A stretch of 64,000 nucleotides of DNA, taken from positions 7,874,001 to 7,938,000 of the forward strand of contig NZ_BAABKV010000001.1 of assembly GCF_039544005.1 (NCBI RefSeq), in the 5' to 3' direction. Below, one piece after another: positions 1 to 8,085 of the stretch (its first letter is position 1; each line of letters begins with the position of its first letter). Position numbers and translations under genes: made by a program. The notes under the pieces were generated by a model that worked only from the letters and a program-made list of their open reading frames with translations, had not been told where the DNA came from and did no database searches. This stretch comes from Kitasatospora paranensis (GTDB lineage Bacteria > Actinomycetota > Actinomycetes > Streptomycetales > Streptomycetaceae).

Positions 1-364
1 CACTCCTCGACGCCCTCGTCCCAGGCGGTGAGCACCCGGTCGGGGAGGTCCAGCGCCTCGACGTCCTCGTGCCCGCCGTCCTCCCGCAACCGCTGCACCG
101 TCCGGCGCTGGACGCGCAGGAAGCGCAGCTCCACCGCCAGCGTGGCGCCGTGCCGGGGCTCGATCAGGCACTCGGTGCGCTGGTCGGGATGCTCGCCGCT
201 GTCCGTGCCGAACCCGGGGGCACCCGCACGCCGAACTGCCAGCGCAGCCGGTTCTTGGCTGCCGAAGCCCGGTACGGGTACAGCACGTACCCCTCGAAGA
301 GCACCGCGTCGGCGATCTGCCGGGCCGCCGCGAACCGCCCGGCCGCGAGGTCGGTACCGCTCAC
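1..364 (-). pseudogene. Hydrogenase-operon accessory protein, frameshifted and cut by the window edge
   Basis: The gene starts at GTG 364, overlapping the stop of the upstream DUF6084 gene by four bases (GTGA). The first ~50 residues include LFEGYVLYPYRAS and KNRLRWQFGV, as in a conserved uncharacterised protein of streptomycete group 1h/5 hydrogenase operons. The frame then breaks at a C5 run (plus strand 216-220). One extra C restores a frame that runs to the left edge through TECLIEP and VELRFLRVQRR, ending in an acidic tail. Function is unknown; position in the operon suggests hydrogenase assembly or electron transfer. Family recognition is from memory; the frame break is seen directly. 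Confidence 0.7.
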
Positions 365-1023
365 CGCACACCCCCGTCCGCCGCGACCGGCAGCGCCCGG
401 GCCGCGTCCAGCAGCGCGTGCACGGTCGCCTCCCACGAGGTGAGGCCGCGGTCCGAGCGGTAGCTCAGCAGCTGCGCCATGGTCTCCTGCGGCAGCCGCA
501 GCCATCCGCAGCCGGGGAAGTGCTGCGCCATCATCTCCCGCCACACCCGGACGGGGAGCCCGACGGCAGCCTCCTTGTGCCACGGCACTGGCTCCACCCG
601 GAAGCCGCCGTCGCCGGTGAACACCGTGCCGGAGAACAGCATCCGCAGCGGCACGTCGCCGTCGGCCAGCGCCGCCAGGTAGCGGGTCGCCGCGATGTCC
701 AGGTCGTAGGTGCACGGCACCGGGAGGTCCACCTCGGTGCTGCCGGTGAAGCCCGGGACCATCAGGGCGACCTGGGCGAACTGCACCGGGTTGAGACTGG
801 TGCCCCAGCGGGCCCGGTCACCGAACAGGTCGTTCAGCCCCTCGGCCTCCGCGTCGTCGTACGACCGGCGGGCCGGTTCGATCCGGAGCTGGCAGCGGAG
901 CACCATCGCGTGCACCCGGGCCGCGTCGGCGGCGTCGATCCGCAGCCGGAAGACCAGCGTCGGCCCGGCCGCGTACGGATCGCCGCGCACTCCTGTGCAG
1001 CTGAAGGTCAGGTCACAGCTCAT
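361..1023 (-). CDS. DUF6084 family protein of the hydrogenase operon
   Basis: This 220-residue protein starts at ATG 1023 inside the end of the DUF5947 gene (11-bp overlap); its TGA overlaps the next gene's GTG. It begins MSCDLTFSCTGV and shows no signal peptide, membrane segment or clear metal-binding cluster. The family is known to me only as a conserved partner of high-affinity [NiFe]-hydrogenases in actinobacteria, with no biochemical role assigned. The open frame extends upstream to 1350, but that part is the shadow of DUF5947, so the ATG at 1023 is the sensible start. A role in hydrogenase maturation or electron transfer is inference from operon position. Confidence 0.8.
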   Translation of the reverse strand: MSCDLTFSCTGVRGDPYAAGPTLVFRLRIDAADAARVHAMVLRCQLRIEPARRSYDDAEAEGLNDLFGDRARWGTSLNPVQFAQVALMVPGFTGSTEVDLPVPCTYDLDIAATRYLAALADGDVPLRMLFSGTVFTGDGGFRVEPVPWHKEAAVGLPVRVWREMMAQHFPGCGWLRLPQETMAQLLSYRSDRGLTSWEATVHALLDAARALPVAADGGVR

Positions 1024-1678
1024 CGGAGCCCTCCCGGAGCGGTGTGGCGAGAGCGGCCAACCGCTCGAAGAAGGCGTCGAGTTCGGCACGGGCCTCGGCC
1101 CCGCCGTCGAATCCCTGCCAGTGCCGGCGCATCCGGCCGACCAGCTCGTAGCAGGCGTCGATCGGCACCAGGTGGCAGCTGGTGGTGCCGTCCTCGGTAC
1201 GGCGCAGCAGCAGCGCCTCGACATCCGGCTCCAGCATCCGGGCGAGCCCGGTTCGGTCGAGCACGGACTGCCAGGCGGCCGGGTCGAGTTCGCTCTCGGC
1301 GGGCCCGGCCGGGCTCGGGTAGAGCGCCACCCAGCGGTCCAGGACGGCATTGTGCAGCAGGAACACCAGGGAGACCGGGATCTGCAGGGCCTCCCAGTCG
1401 GCGTCCGCCAGGGCGTGCCGAGGATCCGACAGGTAGCGGCGGGGCACGCCGCGGTAGCGGCCGGCGCCGGCCCCCGGCTGCTGCAGCAGCAGGGCGCAGG
1501 CGACGCAGGCGCAGACCAGCGCCCGCTCCTCGGTGTCGGCGAGGTGGCGGTGCTCGGAGGGCAGGTCGAGCCCGCAGAAGGCGCAGCGCTCCGGGCGCGG
1601 CGGCGCCGGTTCGCGGAGCCTGCGCAGCAGGGCCGTGCCGGTGCCTGCCACGGGTGGCGCGAGGGGCGTGGTGGTCAT
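1013..1678 (-). CDS. DUF5947 family protein of the hydrogenase operon
   Basis: A 221-residue soluble protein that begins four bases inside the end of the NifU-like gene (ATGA overlap), so translation is probably coupled. Near the N-terminus it has a CxxC pair (CAFCGLDL) followed by a Cys-rich stretch (CACVACALL), which could bind zinc or an Fe-S cluster. The rest is alpha-helical and unremarkable. The family accompanies group 1h/5 hydrogenases in actinobacteria; its exact function is not established. A metal- or cluster-related assembly role fits the Cys motifs and the NifU-like neighbour, but is inference. Confidence 0.82.
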   Translation of the reverse strand: MTTTPLAPPVAGTGTALLRRLREPAPPRPERCAFCGLDLPSEHRHLADTEERALVCACVACALLLQQPGAGAGRYRGVPRRYLSDPRHALADADWEALQIPVSLVFLLHNAVLDRWVALYPSPAGPAESELDPAAWQSVLDRTGLARMLEPDVEALLLRRTEDGTTSCHLVPIDACYELVGRMRRHWQGFDGGAEARAELDAFFERLAALATPLREGSDEL

Positions 1679-2184
1679 CGGGCCTCGGCCCCCACGGCCG
1701 GCCGGCGGCCGATCTGCAGCAGGACGGGGGCGGCCGCCTCCTGCTCGACGCGGACGTCGGTGACCTCCGGGGCCTGGCAGGCGAGCGCGGCCGCCACCTG
1801 GTCGCGGGCCGCGTCGGCGCCCCCGCAGCCGCAGCCGCCGGAGGAGGGCTCCAGCCGGACGGTCGCGGTGCCGTCCGCGTAGTGCACCAGTGCGGCGGGC
1901 CGGCCCGGGAGGCCGTCGAGCGCGCGCACGATCCGCCGTTCGACGTCCTCCGGGTGCAGGTCGTGCAGGACGAGCAGCCCGGCGACGACCTCGTCGGCCA
2001 GCAGCACGGGCGGCAGCGCGCCGCTGCCGCCGGACAGCAGCGTCACCATGCGGGCCAGTCCCTCGCCGTAGAAGGCCATCAGCTCGCGGACGAGCTCCTC
2101 CGCGACCTCGGTGTCCCGTCCGTCGGCCGCCAGCCGGTCCAGGGCCTCCTGGACCCGGCGGCCGGTCTCGTCGGCGGTGGCCAT
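1675..2184 (-). CDS. NifU-like Fe-S scaffold protein of the hydrogenase operon
   Basis: A 169-residue protein. The C-terminal half resembles the NifU C-terminal (Nfu) domain, but the cysteines are arranged as GGCGCGGAD around residue 120, so the canonical CxxC has become CxC. The N-terminal half is helical. TGA of the large-subunit gene and this ATG share one base (TGATG), so expression is coupled to the hydrogenase. Likely role: delivering or holding an Fe-S cluster for the small subunit or its electron acceptor. Family placement is fairly secure; the role is inference. Confidence 0.8.
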   Translation of the reverse strand: MATADETGRRVQEALDRLAADGRDTEVAEELVRELMAFYGEGLARMVTLLSGGSGALPPVLLADEVVAGLLVLHDLHPEDVERRIVRALDGLPGRPAALVHYADGTATVRLEPSSGGCGCGGADAARDQVAAALACQAPEVTDVRVEQEAAAPVLLQIGRRPAVGAEAR

Positions 2185-3965
2185 CAGGCCAACCCGCTGA
2201 GGCCGGTGGGCACGTGCATCTTCTGCACGGTGCGGCCGTCCCCGACGTACATGTGCACGCCGCACGGCAGACAGGGGTCGAAGCTGCGGACGGCGCGCAT
2301 GATGTCGATGCCCTTGAAGTTCTCCGGGGAGTTCTCCTCGAAGATCGGGGTGTTCTGCACCGCGTCCTCGTACGGGCCGGGCGTGCCGTAGCTGTCGCGC
2401 ACGCTGGCGTTCCACGGCGTCGGCGGGTACGGGTGGTAGTTCGCGATCTTGCCGTCGCGGATCACCATGTGGTGGGAGAGCACGCCGCGGACGGCCTCGG
2501 TGAAGCCGCAGCCGATCGACTCGTCCGGGACCTCGAACTTCTCCCAGGTCTGGGTGCGTCCGGCGCGGACCTCCTCCAGCGCCTTCTCGGCGAAGTGCAG
2601 GGCGGCGGCGGCCGCGTAGGCCTGGAAGTAGGTGCGCGCGCGGTTGCGCTCCAGCGCGTTCGACCACTGCGGGATCTTCCACTCGAAGGTGGTCTCCGGC
2701 TTGGTCATCGTCCGCGGGAGGTTGATGACCACGCTGTGGCCGGTGGCCTTGATGTAGCCGATGTCGACCAGGCCGGACAGCGCCGTGGACCACAGCCGGG
2801 CGATCGGGCCGCCGCCGGTGTCCAGGGCGAGGTGGTCCTTGCCGTCGAACCAGCGCGGCGACATCACCCAGCTGTACTTGTCGTCGAAGTTCCGCTTCTG
2901 CGGCTGCGGGATGGTGTGCTGGTTCCACGGGTGCCGCGGGTCGACCGGGTTGCCGAGCGGGTCGTGGGTGACGAACTGCTCCTGGCCCTCCCAGTCCTGG
3001 TAGTAGGAGCTGCCGAGCAGGATCCGGATGCCGAGGTTGATCTCGGTGAGGTCGTTGGTGACGAGCTTGCCGTCGACGACCACGCCCGGGGTGACGAACA
3101 TCCGCCGGCCCCAGTCCGTCATGTTGCGGTAGGTGAAGTCGCAGTGGTCCGGGTCGTTGAGGCTGCCCCAGCAGCCGAGCAGCACCCGCCGCCGGCCGAC
3201 CTCCTCGTAGCCCGGCAGGGCCTCGTAGAAGAAGTCGAAGAGGTCGTCGTGCAGCGGGACCACGCGCTTCATGAACTCGATGTAGCGGGTCAGCCGGGTC
3301 AGGTAGTCGGTGAACAGCTGGATCGTCGCCACGGTGCCGACGCCGCCGGGGTAGAGCGTGGAGGGGTGCACGTGGCGGCCCTCCATCAGGCAGAACATCT
3401 CGCGGGTGTACCGGCTGACCTGCAGCGCCTCGCGGTAGAACTCGCCCTCGATCGGGTTCAGCGAGCGCATGATGTCCGCGATCGTCCTGTACCCGTGCTC
3501 GGCGGCGTGCGGGGCCTCGGTGCGCTCCGCCTTCTCCAGGACCCCGGGGTTGGTCTCCCGGACCATCTTCTCGCAGTAGTCGACCCCGACCAGGTTCTCC
3601 TGGAAGATGTTGTGGTCGAACATGTACTCGGCGGCCTCGCCGAGGTTGATGATCCACTCACCCAGGTGCGGCGGCTTCACGCCGTACGCCATGTTCTGCG
3701 CGTACACCGAACACGTGGCGTGGTTGTCGCCGCAGATGCCGCAGATCCGGCTGGTGATGAAGTGCGCGTCGCGCGGGTCCTTGCCGCGCATGAAGACGCT
3801 GTAGCCGCGGAAGACCGACGAGGTGCTGTAGCACTCCGCGACCTTCTTCTGCTTGAAGTCGATCTTCGTGTGGATGCCCAGGCTGCCCACGATCCGGGTG
3901 ATCGGGTCCCAGGACATCTCCACCAGGCCGCTGCCGTCGCCGGCGGACCTCGTCGTCGTAGCCAT
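2184..3965 (-). CDS. hhyL: High-affinity [NiFe]-hydrogenase large subunit (group 1h/5)
   Basis: A 593-residue catalytic subunit carrying the Ni-Fe(CN)2CO site for H2 oxidation. The L1 motif RICGICGDNHATC lies near residue 75 and the L2 motif DPCLPCGVHMY near the C-terminus, supplying the four Ni ligands. The protein continues about 25 residues past L2. A GGAAGG ribosome binding site sits ~10 nt before ATG 3965. The small subunit lies 89 bp upstream. These enzymes let streptomycetes consume trace atmospheric H2 as survival energy. Subgroup assignment rests on the motif spelling and the accessory-gene set, not on a phylogeny. Confidence 0.95.
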   Translation of the reverse strand: MATTTRSAGDGSGLVEMSWDPITRIVGSLGIHTKIDFKQKKVAECYSTSSVFRGYSVFMRGKDPRDAHFITSRICGICGDNHATCSVYAQNMAYGVKPPHLGEWIINLGEAAEYMFDHNIFQENLVGVDYCEKMVRETNPGVLEKAERTEAPHAAEHGYRTIADIMRSLNPIEGEFYREALQVSRYTREMFCLMEGRHVHPSTLYPGGVGTVATIQLFTDYLTRLTRYIEFMKRVVPLHDDLFDFFYEALPGYEEVGRRRVLLGCWGSLNDPDHCDFTYRNMTDWGRRMFVTPGVVVDGKLVTNDLTEINLGIRILLGSSYYQDWEGQEQFVTHDPLGNPVDPRHPWNQHTIPQPQKRNFDDKYSWVMSPRWFDGKDHLALDTGGGPIARLWSTALSGLVDIGYIKATGHSVVINLPRTMTKPETTFEWKIPQWSNALERNRARTYFQAYAAAAALHFAEKALEEVRAGRTQTWEKFEVPDESIGCGFTEAVRGVLSHHMVIRDGKIANYHPYPPTPWNASVRDSYGTPGPYEDAVQNTPIFEENSPENFKGIDIMRAVRSFDPCLPCGVHMYVGDGRTVQKMHVPTGLSGLA

Positions 3966-4013
3966 CGGGGTGCGTGCCTTCCGTCGAGGGGTGGGGGAGG
4001 AGGGGGAACATGC

Positions 4014-4047
4014 GGGAACGCCGCACGGAGTGGCCGTGCGGCGTCCC
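4014..4047 (-). terminator. Hairpin between hydrogenase small and large subunit genes
   Basis: The arms (4014-4028 and 4034-4047) pair over 14 bp with one bulged A and a 5-nt loop. No U-tract follows on the minus strand. Between co-transcribed genes this is more likely a partial terminator or mRNA-stabilising element than a full stop, and could set the subunit ratio. The structure is seen; the role is inferred. Confidence 0.5.
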
Positions 4048-4054
4048 GCGGCGG

Positions 4055-5140
4055 TCACCAGGGCGGCTGGTAGCCCGTGGTCAGCTTCTTGCCGGTCTGC
4101 CGCCACTTGGGCTCCTTGTCCACCGTCTTCCCGGTGAAGGAGCGCAGCCGGCGGATGGCCGCGCCGTACGCGGAGCTGGCGGTGACGGAGACCTTGGCGC
4201 CCGGCGGCTCGTCCATGAACGGCATGAACTTGTCCGGGAAGCCGGGCATGGTGCAGGCGATGCAGATGCCGCCGACGTTCGGACAGCCGCCCACGCCGTT
4301 GATCCATCCGCGCTTGGGCACGTTGCACTTGACCACCGGGCCCCAGCAGCCCAGCCGCACCAGGCACTCCGGCTCGCCGTAGTTCTCGGCGAACTGGCCC
4401 TGCTCGTAGTACCCGCCGCGGTCGCAGCCCTCGTGCACGGTGGCGCCGAACAGCCAGGACGGCCGCAGCTTGTCGTCGAGCGGGATCATCGGAGCCGACC
4501 CGGCCAGCTGGTACAGCAGGTAGAGCAGGGTCTCCGAGAAGTTGTCCGGCTGGATCGGGCAGCCCGGCACGCAGACGATCGGCAGGCCCGCCTTCGACTT
4601 CCACTCCCAGCCGAGGTAGTCCGGCACGCCCATGGCGCCGGTCGGGTTGCCGGCCATCGCGTGGATGCCGCCGTAGGTGGCGCAGGTGCCGATCGCGACG
4701 ACCGCGGTGGCCTTGGGCGCGAGGCGGTCCAGCCACTCGCTGGTGGTGATCGGCTGGCCGGTGGCCGGGTCGTCGCCGAAGCCGCACCAGTAGCCCTCGG
4801 GCTTGATCCGCTCGTTGGGGATGGATCCCTCCACCACCAGGACGAACGGCTCCAGTTCGCCGCGGTCGGCCTTGAAGAACCACTCGACGAAGTTGTCGGC
4901 GCCCTGCACGGGCCCGCACTCGAAGTCGATCAGCGGCCAGTGCACCGCGATCTCGGGCAGCCCGGGCAGTGCACCGGTGACGATCTCCTCGATGCTGGGC
5001 TGCATGGCCGCGGTGAGCGACACGGAGTCGCCGTCGCAGCTCAGGCCGGCGTTGATCCAGAGGATGTGAACGGGCCCCGACGGGGTCTCCGCCGGCCCGC
5101 CGCGCTCGGCGCTGGTGGCGGTGGAAGCCGTAGCACCCAT
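4055..5140 (-). CDS. hhyS: High-affinity [NiFe]-hydrogenase small subunit (group 1h/5)
   Basis: A 361-residue electron-transfer subunit holding three Fe-S clusters. It lacks a twin-arginine leader, as in this subgroup, so the enzyme is not a classic exported uptake hydrogenase. The usual CxxC of the proximal cluster reads C-D-G-D (GLSCDGDS), matching the three-Cys/one-Asp ligation reported for group 5 enzymes and linked to their O2 tolerance. Further ligands lie in GTCATYGG, PGCPIQPDN, HEGCDRGG, RLGCWGP and GGICIACTMPG. AGGAGG precedes ATG 5140 by about 7 nt. It is the first gene of the operon. Confidence 0.95.
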   Translation of the reverse strand: MGATASTATSAERGGPAETPSGPVHILWINAGLSCDGDSVSLTAAMQPSIEEIVTGALPGLPEIAVHWPLIDFECGPVQGADNFVEWFFKADRGELEPFVLVVEGSIPNERIKPEGYWCGFGDDPATGQPITTSEWLDRLAPKATAVVAIGTCATYGGIHAMAGNPTGAMGVPDYLGWEWKSKAGLPIVCVPGCPIQPDNFSETLLYLLYQLAGSAPMIPLDDKLRPSWLFGATVHEGCDRGGYYEQGQFAENYGEPECLVRLGCWGPVVKCNVPKRGWINGVGGCPNVGGICIACTMPGFPDKFMPFMDEPPGAKVSVTASSAYGAAIRRLRSFTGKTVDKEPKWRQTGKKLTTGYQPPW

Positions 5141-5161
5141 GCGGATGCCTCCTAGAAATCG

Positions 5162-5189
5162 GGATGAGCCGGACAAAACAGGCTCATCC
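5162..5189. promoter_or_regulatory. Dyad in the hhyS leader, over the probable transcription start
   Basis: A perfect 9-bp inverted repeat (GGATGAGCC / GGCTCATCC) with a 10-nt A-rich spacer, 22-49 bp upstream of the hhyS ATG. On the minus strand TATGAA (5198-5193) could be a -10 box, placing the start site in the dyad. It is either an operator or a 5'-UTR hairpin. No cognate regulator can be named. Confidence 0.55.
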
Positions 5190-5353
5190 GCCTTCATAGC
5201 AGGCCGGTGTCCGGCGCGCCCGGCCGAACGACCGCACCAGTCCCCCGAACGGACCCGCCCCGGGCCGCACCCGGCCCCGCCGTCCGGCCCCGTGCCCGCC
5301 CCGGTCGGACCCTTGTGCCGGACCCCCGAACGGCTTACGGTGTGTTGCACTCC

Positions 5354-5372
5354 AGCAAACACATCGTTTGCT
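5354..5372. promoter_or_regulatory. Candidate operator of the XRE-cupin regulator
   Basis: A perfect 7-bp inverted repeat (AGCAAAC-acatc-GTTTGCT), with a related TGTGTTGC element just to its left at 5341. It lies immediately before the regulator gene and could also reach the divergent hhyS promoter. Autoregulation is typical of XRE-cupin regulators; binding here is inferred. Confidence 0.6.
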
Positions 5373-5385
5373 CAGTCCGAATCAG

Positions 5386-6039
5386 GTGTTCCATGGCCGT
5401 GCCGCACCCCTTGCCGCCGCGGACGCCCGCGCGCCCGGCAGCGCCCCGGCCCGGGCCCAGGCCCCCGCGGCCCCCGCCGCCTCCGAGGACGCCGCCGCGC
5501 TCGGCGCCAGGATCCGCGGCTACCGCGAGATGCGGGGCCTCTCGCTGCGCGCCCTCGGCGAGGCCGCCCAGGCCAGCCCCGGCTTCCTCAGCCAGGTCGA
5601 ACGCGGCCTCGCCGGGGCCAGCATCGGCATGCTGCGCCGCGTCGCCGACGCCCTCGGCCTCACCATGGCCGACCTGTTCGACCAGGACACCCCGGCCGGA
5701 CCGCGGGTGCTGCGCCGGGACGAACGGCCCGTCCTGCACACCGCGCCGGGCACCCGCAAGTACCTGGTGTCGCAACGCCCGCTCTCCCATCTGGAGGTCT
5801 ACGCAGGGGAGTTCGACCCCGGAGCGTCCACCGGCGACGAGGCCTACACGCACGGCGACTCGCAGGAGATCCTGGTCGTCCTGAAGGGCACCGTACGGGT
5901 CGAACTGGACGGCCACCCCTACACCCTGGGCCCCGGGGACAGCATCGAGCACCGCTCGGCCACACCCCACCGCGTCGCCAACACCTCCGAGTCGCCCGCC
6001 GAGGTGCTCTGGATCGTCAGCCCGCCCACGCCGGGCTGA
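5386..6039 (+). CDS. XRE-family transcriptional regulator with C-terminal cupin domain
   Basis: About 217 residues: an Ala/Pro-rich N-terminus, a helix-turn-helix (IRGYREMRGLSLRALGEAA... SQVERGLAGAS, ~residues 47-95) and a C-terminal cupin_2 ligand-sensing barrel (GDSQEILVVLKGTV, HRSATPHRVAN). Such regulators often control amine or amino-acid catabolism; the next gene is an FAD amine oxidoreductase, making that the likely target. The start is uncertain: an in-frame TTG at 5368 lies inside the operator palindrome, GTG 5386 is chosen, and no clear ribosome binding site is visible. The ATG at 5393 is out of frame. Confidence 0.85.
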   Translation: MFHGRAAPLAAADARAPGSAPARAQAPAAPAASEDAAALGARIRGYREMRGLSLRALGEAAQASPGFLSQVERGLAGASIGMLRRVADALGLTMADLFDQDTPAGPRVLRRDERPVLHTAPGTRKYLVSQRPLSHLEVYAGEFDPGASTGDEAYTHGDSQEILVVLKGTVRVELDGHPYTLGPGDSIEHRSATPHRVANTSESPAEVLWIVSPPTPG

Positions 6040-6097
6040 GCGTCGCCCCCGCCCGGCTCCCGTCCCACCCCCTCCCTCCGGCGAAACGAAGAGATCC

Positions 6098-7513
6098 ATG
6101 AGCACCGCGCCGACCACCCGGCCGACCTCCGCACCCGCCCGCACCAACGGCGACGTCTCCTTCTGGTACGCCGCCGACGGCCTGCCCGCGCGGCGCCCCG
6201 CCCTCGACGGTGACACCGACGCCGACGTCGTCCTCGTCGGGGGCGGCTACACCGGTCTGTGGACGGCGTACTACCTGAAGCGGGCCGACCCCTCGCTGCG
6301 GATCGTCGTGCTGGAGAAGGAGTTCGCCGGGTTCGGCGCCTCCGGCCGCAACGGCGGCTGGCTCACCGCGGCGCTGCCCGGCCAGTTCCGGCGGTACGCC
6401 GCCGCGCACGGGGTGCAGGCCGCCACCGCGATGCAGCAGGCGATGTTCGACACCGTCGACGAGGTGATCGCCGTCGCGGCCGCCGAGGGCATCGACGCCG
6501 ACATCCGCAAGGACGGCGAACTCACCGTCGCGGTCGGCGAGGTGCAGCACCGACGGATGCTCGCGCACCTGCCGGAGCAGCGCGCCGCGGGCTGGGGCGA
6601 GGACGATCTCGTCACCCTCGGCGCCGCCGAACTCGGGGACCGGGTCCGGGTGTCGGGAGCCCGCGGCGCGCTGTGGACGCCGCACTGCGCCCGCATCCAG
6701 CCGGCCAGGCTGGTCCGCGGGCTCGCCGAGGTGGTCGAGCGGATGGGCGTGCGCGTCCTGGAGGGCACCGAGGTCACCGCGATACGGCCGGGGGCGGCGG
6801 TCTGCCGGCAGGGCACCGTCCGCGCCCCGTACGTGATCCGCGCCATGGAGGGGTTCACCGCCACCCTGCCCGGCCACCGCCGGACGTGGGTGCCGATGAA
6901 CAGCAGCATGATCGTCACCGAACCGCTCGGGCCCGGGGTCTGGGACGAGATCGGCTGGCGCGGGGCCGAGTTGATCGGCGACGAGGCGCACGCCTACTGC
7001 TACATCCAGCGCACCGCCGACGACCGGATCGCCATCGGCGGGCGCGGGGTGCCGTACCGCTTCGGCTCCCGGGTCGACGCACACGGGGAGACCGCCGAGG
7101 CGACCCAGCGTCAGCTCGCCGGCCTGCTGCACCGGCTGTTCCCGGCGGCGTCCTCGGCGGGCATCGACCACGCCTGGTCCGGGGTGCTCGGTGTGCCCCG
7201 CGACTGGTGCGCCACCGTGGAGTTGGACCGGTCCACCGGCCTCGGCTGGGCCGGCGGCTACGTCGGCCACGGCGTGGCCACCACGAACCTGGCCGGCCGC
7301 ACGCTGTGCGATCTCGTCCTCGGCCGCGACACCGACCTCGTGCGGCTGCCCTGGGTCGGCCGCAAGGTCCGCGGCTGGGAGCCGGAGCCGTTGCGCTGGC
7401 TGGGCATCCGGGGTCTCTACGTCGCCTACCGGGCCGCCGACCGGCGCGAGGACGCCGGACTCGGCCGCACCTCCCTGATCGCCCGCGCGGCGGACCTGCT
7501 GAGCGGGCGCTGA
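6098..7513 (+). CDS. FAD-dependent amine/amino-acid oxidoreductase (DAO family)
   Basis: A 471-residue flavoenzyme. The N-terminal dinucleotide-binding motif is VVLVGGGYTGLWTAYYL (~residues 43-60), followed by GFGASGRNGGW, typical of gamma-glutamylputrescine oxidase and related DAO enzymes. The C-terminal part has WAGGYVGHGVATTNLAG, the second FAD-contact region. Expected reaction: oxidative deamination of a primary or secondary amine with O2 or an acceptor. It lies 58 bp after the XRE-cupin regulator with a GAAGAG ribosome binding site, forming a regulator-enzyme pair like PuuR/PuuB. The substrate cannot be read from the sequence. Confidence 0.87.
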   Translation: MSTAPTTRPTSAPARTNGDVSFWYAADGLPARRPALDGDTDADVVLVGGGYTGLWTAYYLKRADPSLRIVVLEKEFAGFGASGRNGGWLTAALPGQFRRYAAAHGVQAATAMQQAMFDTVDEVIAVAAAEGIDADIRKDGELTVAVGEVQHRRMLAHLPEQRAAGWGEDDLVTLGAAELGDRVRVSGARGALWTPHCARIQPARLVRGLAEVVERMGVRVLEGTEVTAIRPGAAVCRQGTVRAPYVIRAMEGFTATLPGHRRTWVPMNSSMIVTEPLGPGVWDEIGWRGAELIGDEAHAYCYIQRTADDRIAIGGRGVPYRFGSRVDAHGETAEATQRQLAGLLHRLFPAASSAGIDHAWSGVLGVPRDWCATVELDRSTGLGWAGGYVGHGVATTNLAGRTLCDLVLGRDTDLVRLPWVGRKVRGWEPEPLRWLGIRGLYVAYRAADRREDAGLGRTSLIARAADLLSGR

Positions 7514-7542
7514 GGCGTGCGGGCGCGGGAGCGGGGCAGATC

Positions 7543-7992
7543 GTGATCGGCGAGGGGGTGCGGTGGGCGGTGCCCTGCGACGCCTGCGGCGGGACGGCCG
7601 AGAACAGTGGCGGCGCCGGGGTGTACGCAGGGCGGATCGAGTGGAGCATCGAGATGGACTGCCCGGCCTGCGGCCCCCGGCTGACGGAGTGCGGCAGCGG
7701 ATCCGAGTGGCTGCCGGCAGAACTGCGGGCCAGGCTGCTCGCCGAGTGCGGCCCGGCCCGGTTGCTGCTGCCCGGGCCCGACGTGCCGTCGGTCGCGTTG
7801 ATGAAGGTGCTGCGATCGGCCACCGGCTGCGACCTCCCGTCCGCCCGTGCGGCGGCGGAGCGCGTCCGGCGCGGCGAGTGGACGGGAATCCTGGCCGAGG
7901 TGGAACTGCTGGCGGAGCAGCTGCGGGCGGCCGGCATCGAGGCGACCGCGCGGGCGGCCTCGGAAGCCTCGGAAGCCTCGGAAGGAAGCTGA
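7543..7992 (+). CDS. Small protein with zinc-ribbon-like N-terminus and L7/L12-like C-terminus
   Basis: About 149 residues from GTG 7543 (GTG 7558 is also possible). Two CxxC pairs near the N-terminus (CDACGG and CPACGP) form a probable zinc site. The C-terminal half (ALMKVLRSATGCDLPSARAA) resembles the ribosomal L7/L12 C-terminal fold seen in several streptomycete hypothetical proteins. The protein ends in a SEASEASEGS tail from a 9-bp tandem repeat (gaagcctcg). It follows the FAD oxidoreductase by ~30 bp and may be co-transcribed. Function unknown. Confidence 0.65.
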   Translation: MIGEGVRWAVPCDACGGTAENSGGAGVYAGRIEWSIEMDCPACGPRLTECGSGSEWLPAELRARLLAECGPARLLLPGPDVPSVALMKVLRSATGCDLPSARAAAERVRRGEWTGILAEVELLAEQLRAAGIEATARAASEASEASEGS

Positions 7993-8085
7993 CGGCTCGG
8001 CGGGGCTGTCCGGATGCGGGGGAGCGGCCTCGACGGCGGATCTCGACAGCGGACCTCGGCGGACCTTGCGAGCCCCGCCGCGGGG

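Noticed and set aside
5393..5395. ATG as start of the XRE-cupin regulator
   Set aside because: It is in another frame from the helix-turn-helix; GTG 5386 or TTG 5368 are the in-frame options.
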